The translations under genes were made by a program, and so were the position numbers. A stretch of DNA of 64,000 nucleotides from Telmatactis stephensoni. Taxonomy: Eukaryota > Cnidaria > Anthozoa > Actiniaria > Isophelliidae. The DNA lies in assembly GCA_029948255.1 (NCBI GenBank), contig JALIZF010001888.1, positions 744,001 to 808,000 on the forward strand, given 5' to 3'. This document shows, piece after piece, positions 1 to 12,500 of this stretch. Numbering within the stretch: position 1 is the stretch's first letter; each line of letters begins with the position of its first letter. Under the pieces are notes generated by a model. It searched no databases, was not told the origin of the DNA, and saw only the letters and a program-made list of their open reading frames with translations.

Positions 1-2544
1 TGAATTAAGTTCATGTAAAGTTTGATGTTTGACCTAATTAGGTTCGACTGACTGAACTTGGTATGACTAAGTCATATTATATGACTCACTGAGGCATGCT
101 ACACTTGAACTTAGTAAAATGATTTAGTTCGACTTCTGGTGAAACATCAAACTTCACTTGAGCTGAACTAAATTCAGATAGTCACAGGCATACACCCCCC
201 TCGCATTATTCGTCAAGACTGTCTTTAGGATCGATTCATTTAGTATGACTGTTTGGCCTCGTCTATCGAACTAAATTGTTTGGGTCGACCTGAATTCCAC
301 ATCATTTAAGTACGGCTCAATTAAGTATGATGTTTGACCTCAGCCAAAGATACACAAAGTTATGAATATATAACAATCTAATCAAGAGTTGTAGTTGAAT
401 TGTTGCCACCATTTGCATAATTATGCCTCGTGCCAGACTTGAAACTTAACTAGGAATAGAGCATTTCGCATGATGGTGACATATATACTACAACTACCAG
501 TGAGAATGATTTGCCCACTTTATTCTGTAGAGTAATTAATACCAATAATTGTTCAACTTACTATTCTCAAGAGGGAATAAAAATTTGAATAAGAAAGAAA
601 ATTCGTAAAGCATTCTGGTAGCTGAAGTAAAATGACTGCCATCATGAAAATGTCCTATTGGTTGATAGGCTACCATAAATCCAGACGGACGTGGAGTTTT
701 TACCATTGATATTTGAACACTTTGTTGGCTTGACATAGTCACCTATCACCTAATTTCCAGTCTAGACTTAATCAGTCTGGCAGGGCATGTAATTATGCAA
801 ACTGTGGTAAGGACTGCAAACATTATATAAGGGGACACAAGGACAAAATTAATTCCCCAGGAGACAAAAATGAATTAAAAACCAAATTTTTGATATTTAC
901 TACAAAATTTTGTTCATGCAAAAGGTTGTTGTCAAATTTTTCTCATGGGTTTGCTTGGTATGCACATTGCTTGTTTGACCTGGAGTTGTCATCACAACAT
1001 ATCTTTAAAATTACATGCAAGTTCTAGTGACTGGTGTCCCTGTTGTCAGGTATCCACTTTTATATCCCCAGACAGGACCTACAACAGTCCAGTCTGAGTA
1101 TGTTTCACCTGCCACATACAAAGGATTCAGAACGAGGCTTCATGCTAAAACTTTTGTCGTTACAAATGACTGAGCTTTAATTATGTGTATAGCCTTGTCT
1201 TGATACTTTTGTATGTGGCAAGTGAAGTGTATCTTGGAAGTCAGCTATTTATGGTTAATATCCATATTATTATTATTTTGTGCCAGGAAACATTTCTCAT
1301 CCCAGATTATTTTTCAGTGAATAACTACATACTAAAACAAATCTTAGAACTGCAGTTTTCATAGGAAAATGTTATGGTCACAACACACCACAGTTGCAGC
1401 AGGAATTCCAAAAGTTTTTATAGACAACATGGCTCTGACATAGTCCCAGTAGGGTGTGGCAAGTTCCCCTATTATATGAAACTTGCTCTATAAGTTCTTT
1501 TTCAGAAACAATAATTGTAATTATTACCTTGTGAGAGCTATTTTTTCTCTTCCAATAGGGTTGTTCATATGAAGAATAAAATGATATTGCAATATTTGTT
1601 ACACTCTACTGACTTTGAAAAATTATATTTTATCAAGTCAATGAGTGCATGCAAGGTTCTAAATAATTATATTCTGAGCAATTTCACCTAAAGGTGATGT
1701 TACACGGGTCGATTTGCAACAACGATTTTCCGTGCAACAAATGCTACCTTTAAAGTTTATGCCATGGAAAATACAAAACGCAACTATTTTTAGCAATAAA
1801 TTATTTTGCTTTAATAGTGACCAAGTTGCAAATGTTTGATATGAATTTTAAAAACTATTAATGCAAAATTATCAAATATTTGACCAGGTGTTGCATGGAA
1901 AATCGTAACGTGATGTTGCGAATCGTAACATCACCCAAAGGCCTCTTAAAAATCACTGGAGTGTAATATAATGATTGTGCCACCTAAATTTCAATGTAAT
2001 TATTTTAGACTAATTCTACTCTAAATTTTTTCTCTACTTGTTATAAATGTGACCAGTCACCTAAAAATATATGTTTTTGAATAAAAATGTGCTTTTCAAT
2101 CTACATAATATCATATAATAAAAATCATTATCTATACAATGTAATTCAGACAACCATCCTTCCCTACTGTTCACCTTACCCCATCCTAGTGAAGCCAAGA
2201 ATATTATTCTGTGGCTTGACATTTCTCACACCCATAAAAAATACCCCTGGGAACATTGTGAAGAAGTGAAGAGATCAGTGCAAAAATAGCATAAGTGATC
2301 TCTGATCAAAGTTTAGATTCTCCTAAAAAAACCTATTTCAGTATTTAATCAGTGATCACTTACTCTGTTTTGCAGGCACCTCTTCAATTACAAATAACCA
2401 TTTAACAGCCATGATAATGGATTCTAATAGAGGTTTTAACAAACCCTGTTCCCAGGGGTGCCCAAAATGAGTGACACAAGAATTCCTCTGGTTTTCCAAG
2501 ATCTTACCCTAGAAAACCTGACTAAACTACCATGGTAAGCTTGA
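1..2544. other. Intergenic region with two inverted-repeat elements
   Basis: No convincing coding exon is visible. Positions 1-180 form an imperfect inverted repeat: AAGTTTGATGTTT near 17 is answered by AAACATCAAACTT near 143, with a partial third copy near 310-345. A second element lies at 1693-1935 and is listed separately. The stretch downstream of the Kelch gene stop (below 2545) would hold its 3' UTR, but no poly-A signal stands out. Confidence 0.5.
1693..1935. mobile_element. MITE-like element with TIR GGTGATGTTAC
   Basis: The left end GGTGATGTTAC and the right end GTAACATCACC are exact reverse complements. The similarity continues inward imperfectly for about 50 bp (CGATTTTCCGTGCAACA against TGTTGCATGGAAAATCG). 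There is no coding capacity, so it is a non-autonomous DNA element. No clear target-site duplication was seen. Confidence 0.6.
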
Positions 2545-5500
2545 TCACGTGATTGCAATCCCAAAACTGCATCGACTTGATAACATTGGTTTGATGTTAT
2601 GCCAAGAGTTAGTACATGGGTTGTAACACTGTACAAGGTTGAGATAACCACACCCATCATGCCCACCCAAGGCATACAGTATACCATCAAGCACAGCTAC
2701 ACTTAGTCCTGTTCTTGGTTTATTCATGGGAGCTACCATGGTCCACTCATTAGAAATAGGATTAAAGCATTCCACACTTCTTAGATGGGACACTCCATTA
2801 TGACCACCTAGAGAAAAAAGGTTTCATTATCACATTGTATCTTAACCCTGTGAAGATGTTAAATTTAGCAGGCATGGATCCAGAATGACAAAGGCTTAAG
2901 GTCATTATGAGGAGTAGCTATACAATGAGACAAACCTGAGATGTGGCAGGGTCAATACCATTCAGTTTTCACAATCATCTAATAAATATTTGCTCTCAAA
3001 ATCAATAAATTCTTACCAACAACAAATAAGCAATCAGAGATAACCCCAACACCAAAGTTAATCCTATTAGTACTCATAGCTGGAACCATCTCCCAGGTGT
3101 TGTTTTCCACATCATATCGTTCTACTGTACTGAGATAGGATGGTCCATATCCACCCAATGCATAAAGGTAGCCATCAGCGAACTGCTGTAGCAAAGCAGC
3201 TACGACTAAAATGCATAGGAGCACACTGTTGCCATTCTTTTGTTTTGGGGTCATAGCATTCCACAGTTTTTAAATAGGATGTGCCATCATAGCCACCCAA
3301 TGCATACAGATAGCCATCTAAGAAAATAATATTGTCATTATATAGTGTACCAGCAGCAACATGAGTTTACAAGCCTGATACATGCATGTTTGTTTGTTTC
3401 CCTTAAAATTGCTAAATTTTGTATAATTTTGCTAAAATAAGTATTCTTGAGTATTTTTAGCCTTCAAATCTTCCCCATGAGAAATCACTAAATTCAGTAG
3501 TCACTGAAAATAGTAACTTAAGATATGGTTATAACGTTGGAGAAAAGATTATTAACCCTGGTTCACGGTCTAGCATCATAAACATAATCATTAATAAGAG
3601 GTTTGCAATCTAGTGGTCAATCATGACAAAGCAAGAAAACCTTTTGATCCTTAATATGATAACTACTTATCTCTGATGATAGTGCTTATAAAATGATTAT
3701 GGTCCTTGATTCACACTAGAGTCACACACACACCTCAAACCACACTTGTTCCTAAATTATGATTAGATGATGTGGTGAAAATGTTGCGATTAAATGAAGC
3801 CAGTTAAAACGGTCTAACTTTTGAGGTTCATTATCACAAACATCTTCAAGTGGTGTTGTAAAAAAAGTTTTCATTTCTTTCTATGTTCAAAACTATATAT
3901 GAACACTGGCTTCTTGTCAAATACATTTGTGACTACGATTGTGATTATGATTACAAATGCTATTGTCAACGAAGACACCAATAACAACATTTGAGAACCA
4001 TATGCTCACAGTCTACCATGCATGTTATATGTTTTTGTAAAGCACCTAGAGCAGATTTTGGATAGGCGCTATATAAGTATTCATTATTATTATTATTATT
4101 ATATGTGAACCACAGATACATAATGGAACAATTCTTTATACTTCACAATGATATCAGACAATACTTTGTTTATTGCTTGATCTCTTATCTCGATCTTTGT
4201 AATACATAGCAGCTTTTGTTTTGACTTTTTCAATTTTTTTTATAGTTTGGAACTTTATTTTCACAGGCCTAAATAGCTGATAATATTACAATATTATACT
4301 CTATGACTCTGAATAATGGGTCAAGTGGAGGCTATCCAGGCCGAAAGTACAAGAATGTACAGAAACTTGCCTTGAAAGCCTCAACTTTAATCCTTTGTTC
4401 AAAATCACTAGAGTGTAAATTCTGCAATATCAGTCTGTTGATTCAATACCAATGTATTACCTAATGCTTGCACGCAGTGGTTGCTGCGACACTGCTGCAT
4501 TGGAGCCACTCTGGACCATTCACTTGTTTCTGGATTATAGCATTCTACGCCATTGTCACAGTAACGAAATGGTGTACTGTTGTGGGCTCCTACTCCACAC
4601 ACTAAACCTCCTACTGCATACAGTTTACCTAGAATTACAAAAATCACACTTTGGATTACAACAGATATTCTGTATATCCCATGTGGAATTGTTTGCTATC
4701 ATGTCTGAGCTGATCAGACAGGGTTGGGCTTCCAGAATTCACTTTTATTTTCTTTATCTAAAAATAGCCCCAGAGGTCATACACACCAAACAAGGCATCC
4801 AAGGTAGTTAAAAATACAAACAATTGGTCATTGTATTGTTAAATTTAGAATATCCTTAGGAGGTGTGAAAATCAATCAACCATTAAATTCAAATTTAATA
4901 ATATAAATCTAGTCTAAAAATAAAACATTGAACAATAAAGTTTTTACCTTTGAGAACTGCAGCACCAAACTCAAACCTTCTCATATTCATGGGGGTTATT
5001 TCAGACCATCTAAACTTGAGCGGTTCAAACATCTCCACGCTGTTCAACGTCGCAAATAAACCATTTTTTCCTCCCACAGCAAAAATACGAGTTGGGGAAC
5101 GTCTGGGTCTTTGAACTACTGAATTGTAAGAGTGCCTTTTAGAGGGCTTCAGACGCTGTTTTAAGTTTTCACTGATAAGTGAATAACATTTACGATCTGC
5201 TTTGATTAGGTCATTCGACTCTAAACACCGAGTTAGCATTCGAATTGTTAGTAAAGAAAGTCGTACATTTTGGACAAGGTGGAGCAGATAAGGTCCTCTT
5301 TCTATGATTCTGTACTTTACCCACGAAATAACTGCTTCAAATACCATTTTCTCGGACTCAACATTGAGCTCGTCGTCTTCTAAAAGTTCAATCAGTTGAG
5401 ATACAGGTAAAAGTAAGAACTCTTCTTGTTCAATGACCTGACAGAAATTGTCTTGAACAAACTTTTTGGCTTTTTTCATCAAATTAGGACACGAATAGGC

Positions 5501-5926
5501 TTCTGCAAACTTAGAAATACCCAAGCAGTTGCTAGGATGAAGCTGCTTGGCTAAAAATCGACAACAAGCGTCTTTAACTTTAGTAAGCTGAAGCATGTTA
5601 GCTGCTGGTAGTAACAGTTGTACATTCTGTTGAGTGACTTCAGCAAGGCCAGTATACGCGAAGTCTACCAGGATTTTCAAAGCAACTTCATCTATTTCCT
5701 TGATATAAATGACTTGCTTTTGACTTTCTGAAAGATTTCCAGTGAACATAGCGTCAAAATAGGCGCTGCAAGCGGACAGAACGACTCGATGAGCCAGTAC
5801 TTGTACATTTCCAACGCACAACTCAACATCACACAACTCCCGTCGTTGTCTCAGCTGATTTAAGCCTGAAAGAAGCTGTTTAGAGTGCAGAAACTCGATC
5901 CCAACACTTTCCCCTTCGTTAACCAT
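2545..5926 (-). CDS. KLHL28: KLHL28-like BTB-BACK-Kelch protein, 4 exons, frameshifted
   Basis: Exons, in gene order: 5926-4948, 4628-4461, 3317-3017 and 2807-2545. All junctions are GT-AG and use the same phase. The start is the Met at 5926, just before ESVGIEFLHSKQLLSGLNQL, as in other KLHL proteins; the frame stays open upstream to 6157 but looks like UTR. A BTB domain (about residues 15-125), a BACK domain (about 130-230) and six Kelch blades follow, ending in CSFGIAIT-stop. The blades match what I know of human KLHL28 individually (AVGGKNGLFATLNSVEM, GGYGPSYLSTVERYD, VVGGHNGVSHLRSVE). Without one extra base the product is 569 residues, close to human KLHL28 (571). Exon 3 is 301 nt where a multiple of three is required: the frame breaks near 3180 after SCFATAV and resumes at DGYLYALGG. 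KLHL proteins are usually Cullin-3 substrate adaptors; that role is inferred from the family. Confidence 0.82.
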
Positions 5927-6566
5927 CACAAGCAAAACACCCTTGCTCGTTTGGTCCTCTGTAAGACCAAATCTTCGAGCTGAAACTGGAAACCAAAAAC
6001 GCGATTCCAACTCGACTGGGTTTCTTGTCGAACTTGTTTGCGAGCCCGTTGTACTATTGTCCTGCGTTATTCTACACAGCTGTTTAGCAACAAGTTTTTT
6101 TTTAGGGTGAAAGAAAAAAGAAAATAAAAAGTGAACGCACAAGAAATGAAAAAACAAAAGTCACCAAGTGAAAACTAAAACATTTTAAAATTAGATAATC
6201 ACAACCATCTATCAAATGGGGAAATTTTCTATCATAGTAAATATATCCTTTTTGTTCAAATTGATTACCGAAACAGGAGTCCATTAGTAATGGGCTCCTG
6301 ACCGAAAATAAAAGGCAAAGTCATTTTATAAAGTACACATACAATAAAGAAAATAATAATAATAATATCTGTTTTCCTTTTCGAATTCTTTTTTAATTCC
6401 CCTCAGTTCTAGAGTTTTTGTTCTCGAATGCCTCGCGTGATGAATACTAATTAGTTGTTGCCTAGCAACCATTTATCGAAGTAGCGCAAGTTTGCCACTC
6501 TATTCAGTAAACACTGTAAAATCGTTTGTCAACAAAACTCTAATGAAACTCTCTTTTTATGTTAGC
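5927..6566. promoter_or_regulatory. Head-to-head intergenic region, probable bidirectional promoter
   Basis: About 640 bp separates the divergent starts of the Kelch gene (minus, 5926) and the EF-hand gene (plus, 6567). It holds the 5' UTRs of both genes and an X-box-like motif at 6457-6470. No TATA box is obvious near either start. Shared bidirectional control is inferred from the spacing. Confidence 0.45.
6457..6470. promoter_or_regulatory. X-box-like RFX site
   Basis: GTTGCCTAGCAACC fits the X-box pattern RYYRYY-N(1-3)-RRNRAC with a 1-nt spacer (GTTGCC, T, AGCAAC). It lies about 100 bp upstream of the proposed ATG of the EF-hand gene. RFX factors bind this motif at many ciliary genes, usually within a few hundred bp of the start. 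Occupancy is not shown by sequence. Confidence 0.5.
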
Positions 6567-9500
6567 ATGGATAGTCATCTAAAGTGGAAAACAAGCGCTA
6601 GTCTTTACGGCCCAAATCGAATTAGTGCAAACACTGATGTCAAAGACTTGTTGCTTCGTGATCATGTTCTTCAGAAAGGCGAATGGGACTTCCACAAATG
6701 GCGTCAAAATCCTTGGCTTTCAACATGTTCGGACACTTTTAAGGTTAGCATGCTAGCTATTCTGGTATTCTTGGAGGAAATCCTAGCAATTTAAGGCTAC
6801 TGCATAGAGATTTTTCCTGTCATTACTTTACAATCATAAGCTTTTTCAAAACATTTTGGCTTTAGCTTCGTGAGGTCTTCGCGCGAAAGGTCAACAGATA
6901 AGAACATCCAAAGCCACGAAAAACAAATAGAATAATTGATTCTAAAATCCTTTATTTGATTTAAAAATTATCATATTTAGGTTAATTTAATTAAAAGATC
7001 CTTTTCCCCCTAATGTTTAGGGTTATAAGTTCTAAGTACCTCAAGAAGGCATTGTTTTCATTTGTTTATAGTTTAAAGTTACTCTAGTTAAGAAGTGTAA
7101 CTTTAACTAATATTCTTCTTGAGGTTGAGAATGTTAGATGATTATTTGAGGGTTTTTGTTTGTTTGTTTGTTTGTTTACAGAAGCCACTACCAATTGTTT
7201 ATGACCCTCGACAAAATTCCAGAAACCTTGCTGGGAAACGAGTAAGTAATCTTCAAAATGCCATCCAGTTATTTTAAACAAAGTCAGTTAACTAGTACGT
7301 TTTAAAATTTATTAACAAAACCATATAAGCTTTTTTAAAAAGCTTCCAGTTTAAAATTAACAGAAGAAATTCTGTTATTTATCTAACATTAGTTAGTTTA
7401 AGATGAAAATTATATTTTCTTTATTTGTGTAGCATTTAACAAATCTTGTTCTTGGAAGCGGCGATACTGGTGGTCTTCGAGTGGCAACAACTCTAAAAGA
7501 CTTCGACAGAAAATGGCTAAAAACACCCATGAAAGCACGACCTGACTTGGGAACAAGTATCCCCGTAAGAAAACCTCAGCAATTGTCTAAAACTAAAAGT
7601 GAAAAGCTAAAAGAATGTCTTTTTTGTTGTAGGATTTTTCTGAAAAATTTATGTTAGACAAGAAATTTGGCCACAATGGTTCAATTTATGCAAATACTTA
7701 TAACAGCGAAGTGAAGGTAAAAGGATTTTCTTGAATTTGACAATGATAGTCATAGGCTTAATTATATCCAGCCCTTTTATGAAAAGAGGACGAAGGAGAT
7801 GAAGCAGTAGCATTGCTGCGGCAACACGTACGTTGCAGGATTTTGAACGATCTTCAAAAACTGGCATCAGTTTCTAGTTGCAGCCGCGCAGCCATATTGC
7901 ACTGCGCCAACTGTTAACACAACAATCTGCATTAAAAATTAGGCCTATACTCCGGGCCCTAAAATCGCCTAATATCGCCCAAGATCGCTCAATATCGCCC
8001 AAGGCGGAGTGCCTAAGAGCGCCAACTCGAAATGGCTAAAATTTCCCAAGATCGCCCAAGATCGCCCAAAATAACGGCGATTTTAGGGCGCGGGTTAGGC
8101 CTAAAATTATCCAATGTAATAATATACATGAAAAAATTATTCGATTCTGATTGGTCGAGAACAGTGCAGTTCAAGTGTAACACAGTGCAGAAGAGCTGTA
8201 ATACAGTGCAAATTACATTTGAATTTATAATTTCAAAGTCGCATTAAGATCAATTTTTCCTTATACTGCTATTGTAAAACATAACCAACAATGCAAATAT
8301 GGAGGTTTTCATTCATTAAAAGTATATGTTTGTTTGAAAAAAATGGCAAAAACTATGAGGATCTGGTTGTCAGTTAAACAATTTTTGATGACTTGCGCGC
8401 GCCACTGACGCCATCACATCTCAACGAGCGCGCGCTGAAAGTTTTCTTCTCGAGATTATTTTCTCGAATTTTTTCATGTATATTATTAAAAGGTAATCAT
8501 ACGATTTCTCGTTCAATTTGGAATTAATTCGCACTCGTGTATTTTTCAAAGAGCTCAAATTGCACTCGCCCTACGGGCTCGTGCAATTTTGATACTCTTT
8601 GAAAAACACACTCGTGCAAATTAATTCCAAATTGAACTCGAAACCGTATGATTACCTATACTAATATGCTAATAATAATGATGATAATAATCTTTATTGC
8701 AAAAAAAAATAAATTGCTCCAGGAACACTCTCTCACAGAAGTGATTTTCAGAGAGGTCCTGGACTAAACATAAAATACATACATAAATAAATAATAAATT
8801 GAGTTTAAAAATATATATACAAAGTTTAAAAATCTATTAAAAAAGCTTGGAAATATAAATATATGGTATATGAAATATGCAAACATTTGAAATTGTTACG
8901 TTATCATTATCGAGATGATGATAATTCAGCTAAACATGTACGTTTACATTTAATAACTGTTTTTCCTTTTTAGAAAGCGAACACATCCGAAAATACCATG
9001 GAAAGAAAACAACACACAAAAGACTTAAGGACGACTCACTTTGATTTTGGAACATCTCAAAATAAGTAAGTAACCTAAAGGTCCGCACAAACGATACAAT
9101 AAATTTTTCTAAAACTATTTCTGCAACATTGCATTGCGCGTAACTGTTGCAGAGACAGGACACGCCGCGCAGATCTGCTGTTGTTCGCATTGAAAGGAAA
9201 GTTGCATTGATTGATTGATTGGTTGATTGATTGACTTTTTCAGCTATAACACAGAGTCTTCACATAGATTCCGTCCCTCAGAGGGAAAGATGCAAACTAG
9301 TGGTCCGTCTCTAGCAAGTCAAGCTTTACAAGAAACCTACCAATCGAATGTATTCCGAGAAGGTGACTGGAACATGTCGGGACACCCAAGCGTGCGTTAC
9401 TCAGTCACGCGCCACGACTTCCACGTTAAACCTTTTATTTTTGGAGGCAGGGCAGAAAGGTATAACCTTTTTTAGCAACAGTGAGTTCAGCCTTTGCGTG

Positions 9501-12500
9501 ATGTGCGTTATTGAGGCAGGTCTTGAATATTTTTTAAAATTTTATTTTCCAGAAGAGAAAAAGGTCAAGAAACTACGCCGATGAATTCCTTGAAAGACGA
9601 AGTATACGGAGGAATGGTTGATAAGTGCGCCAGCCAAGGAGATCCGATGGCTAGAGGCGTACTTCAAGCATTTGAACAGTACGATGTAGACAAGTAAGTA
9701 ACAACGCATTTTCATTGCCTTACATAAGATTTTTTGTGAAAAGCCATGAAAAAGAAAGGTCTTCATCTTGTAATAAAAGTGTCACAAATTTCTTGCGGAT
9801 TAAAGTTGGTCGATCAGTATTAAAGCTGCGCGCACACGCTCATTAAGCCCGCCGCAAACATTGAGAAACTGCGTGAGGAAACTGCCAGGCGAAGCATTTT
9901 AAATAGCTCAGACGATTTCTCGCCGCAGACGTTGCATCTTTGGCTACGTGAGGCCACAAATAGAGTAGGTAAAAGAGCACACGGTGAGAAAAGTGCCTCG
10001 AGTGGCAGTTTCCTCACACAGTTTCTCAACCTGTGCGGCGGGCTTTAGATTTAAATTAAGTCTATTCTGAATTATCTATCAAACCATGTTGCTTTCAAGG
10101 TCTGGATATGCAACTATAGATCAAGTTAAAGCAGTAATTTGCAATTTTCGCACATCAACGACAGATGAAGAAATGGATTCTTTGATTGACCAGTAAGTGA
10201 TTCTTATCTCAAATTGTCCGCTTATCTTTGCATTCAAATCAGGCAAATTTTTCATTGTTTCCATGGAAACTTGTTCATTTGTCATTCTTTGTTTATTTAC
10301 AGAAGTGGTGCAATGACAGATGGGAAAATTGACTATGCGGCGTTCATCAAATACCTTGGAAGTAAGTATAGCAATCCGTTGTCGTAGCAACCCGTCGCAA
10401 CGTGTTGTAACCATAGCAACAGCTAAGCTCACAATGATGTCTTTGATCTTAAGGTCCTCCGAAACTGAACGAGAAGGAGAAGAAAACGATGAGCATTCAA
10501 CAAGAGAGTTACACTGGTACTCATTACATGAAGACAAGTTATCCAGACCACGGCACAGGGAAACCGCAAGGTGCGTCAACCTTTATTCATCAGTTTGTTA
10601 GACATAAATAGATAAATATATAAGAGCGGTAGGAGCGGAGTTAAATTTAAGGGGAGCTCAGACATTTAGTGCGCGTTTCTATGAGATGGCAATTACTGTT
10701 CGACTTACGTTGTCGTGTGGTCATGAAATCCTTGTTTTGACTTCTTAGGGCAGAGGCTCATTCATTCATTCGTTCATTCATTCATTCATTCATTCATTCA
10801 TTCATTCATTCATTCATTCATTCATTCATTCATTCATTCATTCATTCATTCATTCAAAGTAAATCAAAGTAAATAGGTATATACATCTAATCAAATAATG
10901 AAATAGAAATAAACAGACAAAACAAGGTAGGTGCACAGTAGCATCCTTATAATGAACGTACGCATGCGCATGGGTGTAGACTTGAAATCGGAACAAGAAA
11001 AGGATAAATAAGGTTTTGTGTTTCTAAATCTAGTCGCTTGCGCGTTTGTGCTAGTTGAGATAGACAGGTAAGTACATCGCGAAAAGTCCACATTGCGCCC
11101 ATGGAGGGGGCTACTTAGGGAGGAAACAGAGGGTGTGAACACATCACATACGTTCTAGTGACGAAGCAGAGATTTCTCATTGGCTAACTATTTGTTTTTC
11201 TGCACAGATGATCCCAGTCATCCATACTATCACATTAGCACGCACTTCCAGGTATTTCATGTCACTCTTTTACTTTTGTTTTTGTACTTTTGCAACTGTT
11301 ATGGATTTGAATTTATGATTGGCTCAATTTTCATTTCCTTTGTTTTATATCATTATCATAAATTACATAAAAACAAAGGAAAATAAAAGTTGAACCAAGG
11401 ATAAAACTGAACCATAACATATATAACCATAACTTTTCTCTCTAACTCACAGTTTGGAAGCCATGGCGAGGACCTCAAATCTCTGTACTACAAAGGTATA
11501 CAGTTGTTCATTACATAAAAACAATTTCTCGACAAACGACAAAAGATGACGAACTTTGTAGCTATGGGAAGTTGGCCTAATCGATGGCAATTTATATAAT
11601 TGGTATATATATTACGCGCGCTCTGCTGATTGGTTGAAATGGTTCAACGAACTGATTCTATAAAACAAATAGGTTCCATTTTTCCGTGCGTCTGTACTCT
11701 AATAGATACACAGGAAAACGTCAAGCTTTATGTGACGAGAACAACAGTCATGCCACTCGACCACGTCTCGAGGCGTACTTTTTTGTTCTCGCCACATTTT
11801 GAGGTCATCTGGAAATGGACAAATCGTGGGTTACATGTTACGTCACGACAGCCATCTTGGATGAACTTCAACAAAATATTTCTCATTAGCGCCACTTGTT
11901 TCACACCGGTCTGTTGTCTTCTGAATTCCCAAAAGAATGGATGAAACCCAGCAATCGGAAAACCGCTTAGGATTTATTAATAACATTTTTGTTTTATAGA
12001 CTTTATGATGGGTAAAAAAGAAACCCGTTCCAAGCCTCTACCAGCTTTACCTCCCATGTCTTCACAGGTTGGTATCACGTGTTGACGCATGCGCAGTGAT
12101 TCATTTAAAGCGTGGTCTGATTGGATCTTCATGACTCATGAATTGTCATCTCATTGTAGGTTCTACCTGAAGCAGACCGATTAAACGTTCTAGAATCTAC
12201 TAAACAAGCCGACTTCGTTAATCATTCCTATAAAGGAAAAGCAGCTGCACAGGTTAGTTGAGCTTTGTTGCGCATAGTCTGCATAGCGGACTCTCAATCC
12301 CCCCCCCATAAGGCGAGATTGTGATCAAAATCGTTCAAAATTTAATTTTGCTAGCTGAAACTTTCGAAATCTGCTCTATGGTCTCACCTTGGGTAAAGGT
12401 AAAGAGTCCTTATTTAGCTTCGGCGAATCGTAACAGTTCTACACTTGATAAACTTGAGGCCAACGGTGCGTACTTTACCCCCTATCTCCATCAGTGCTAA

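Noticed and set aside
5927..6157. N-terminal extension of the KLHL28 frame
   Set aside because: It is a Phe-rich and basic segment unlike KLHL N-termini; the Met at 5926 gives the expected length.
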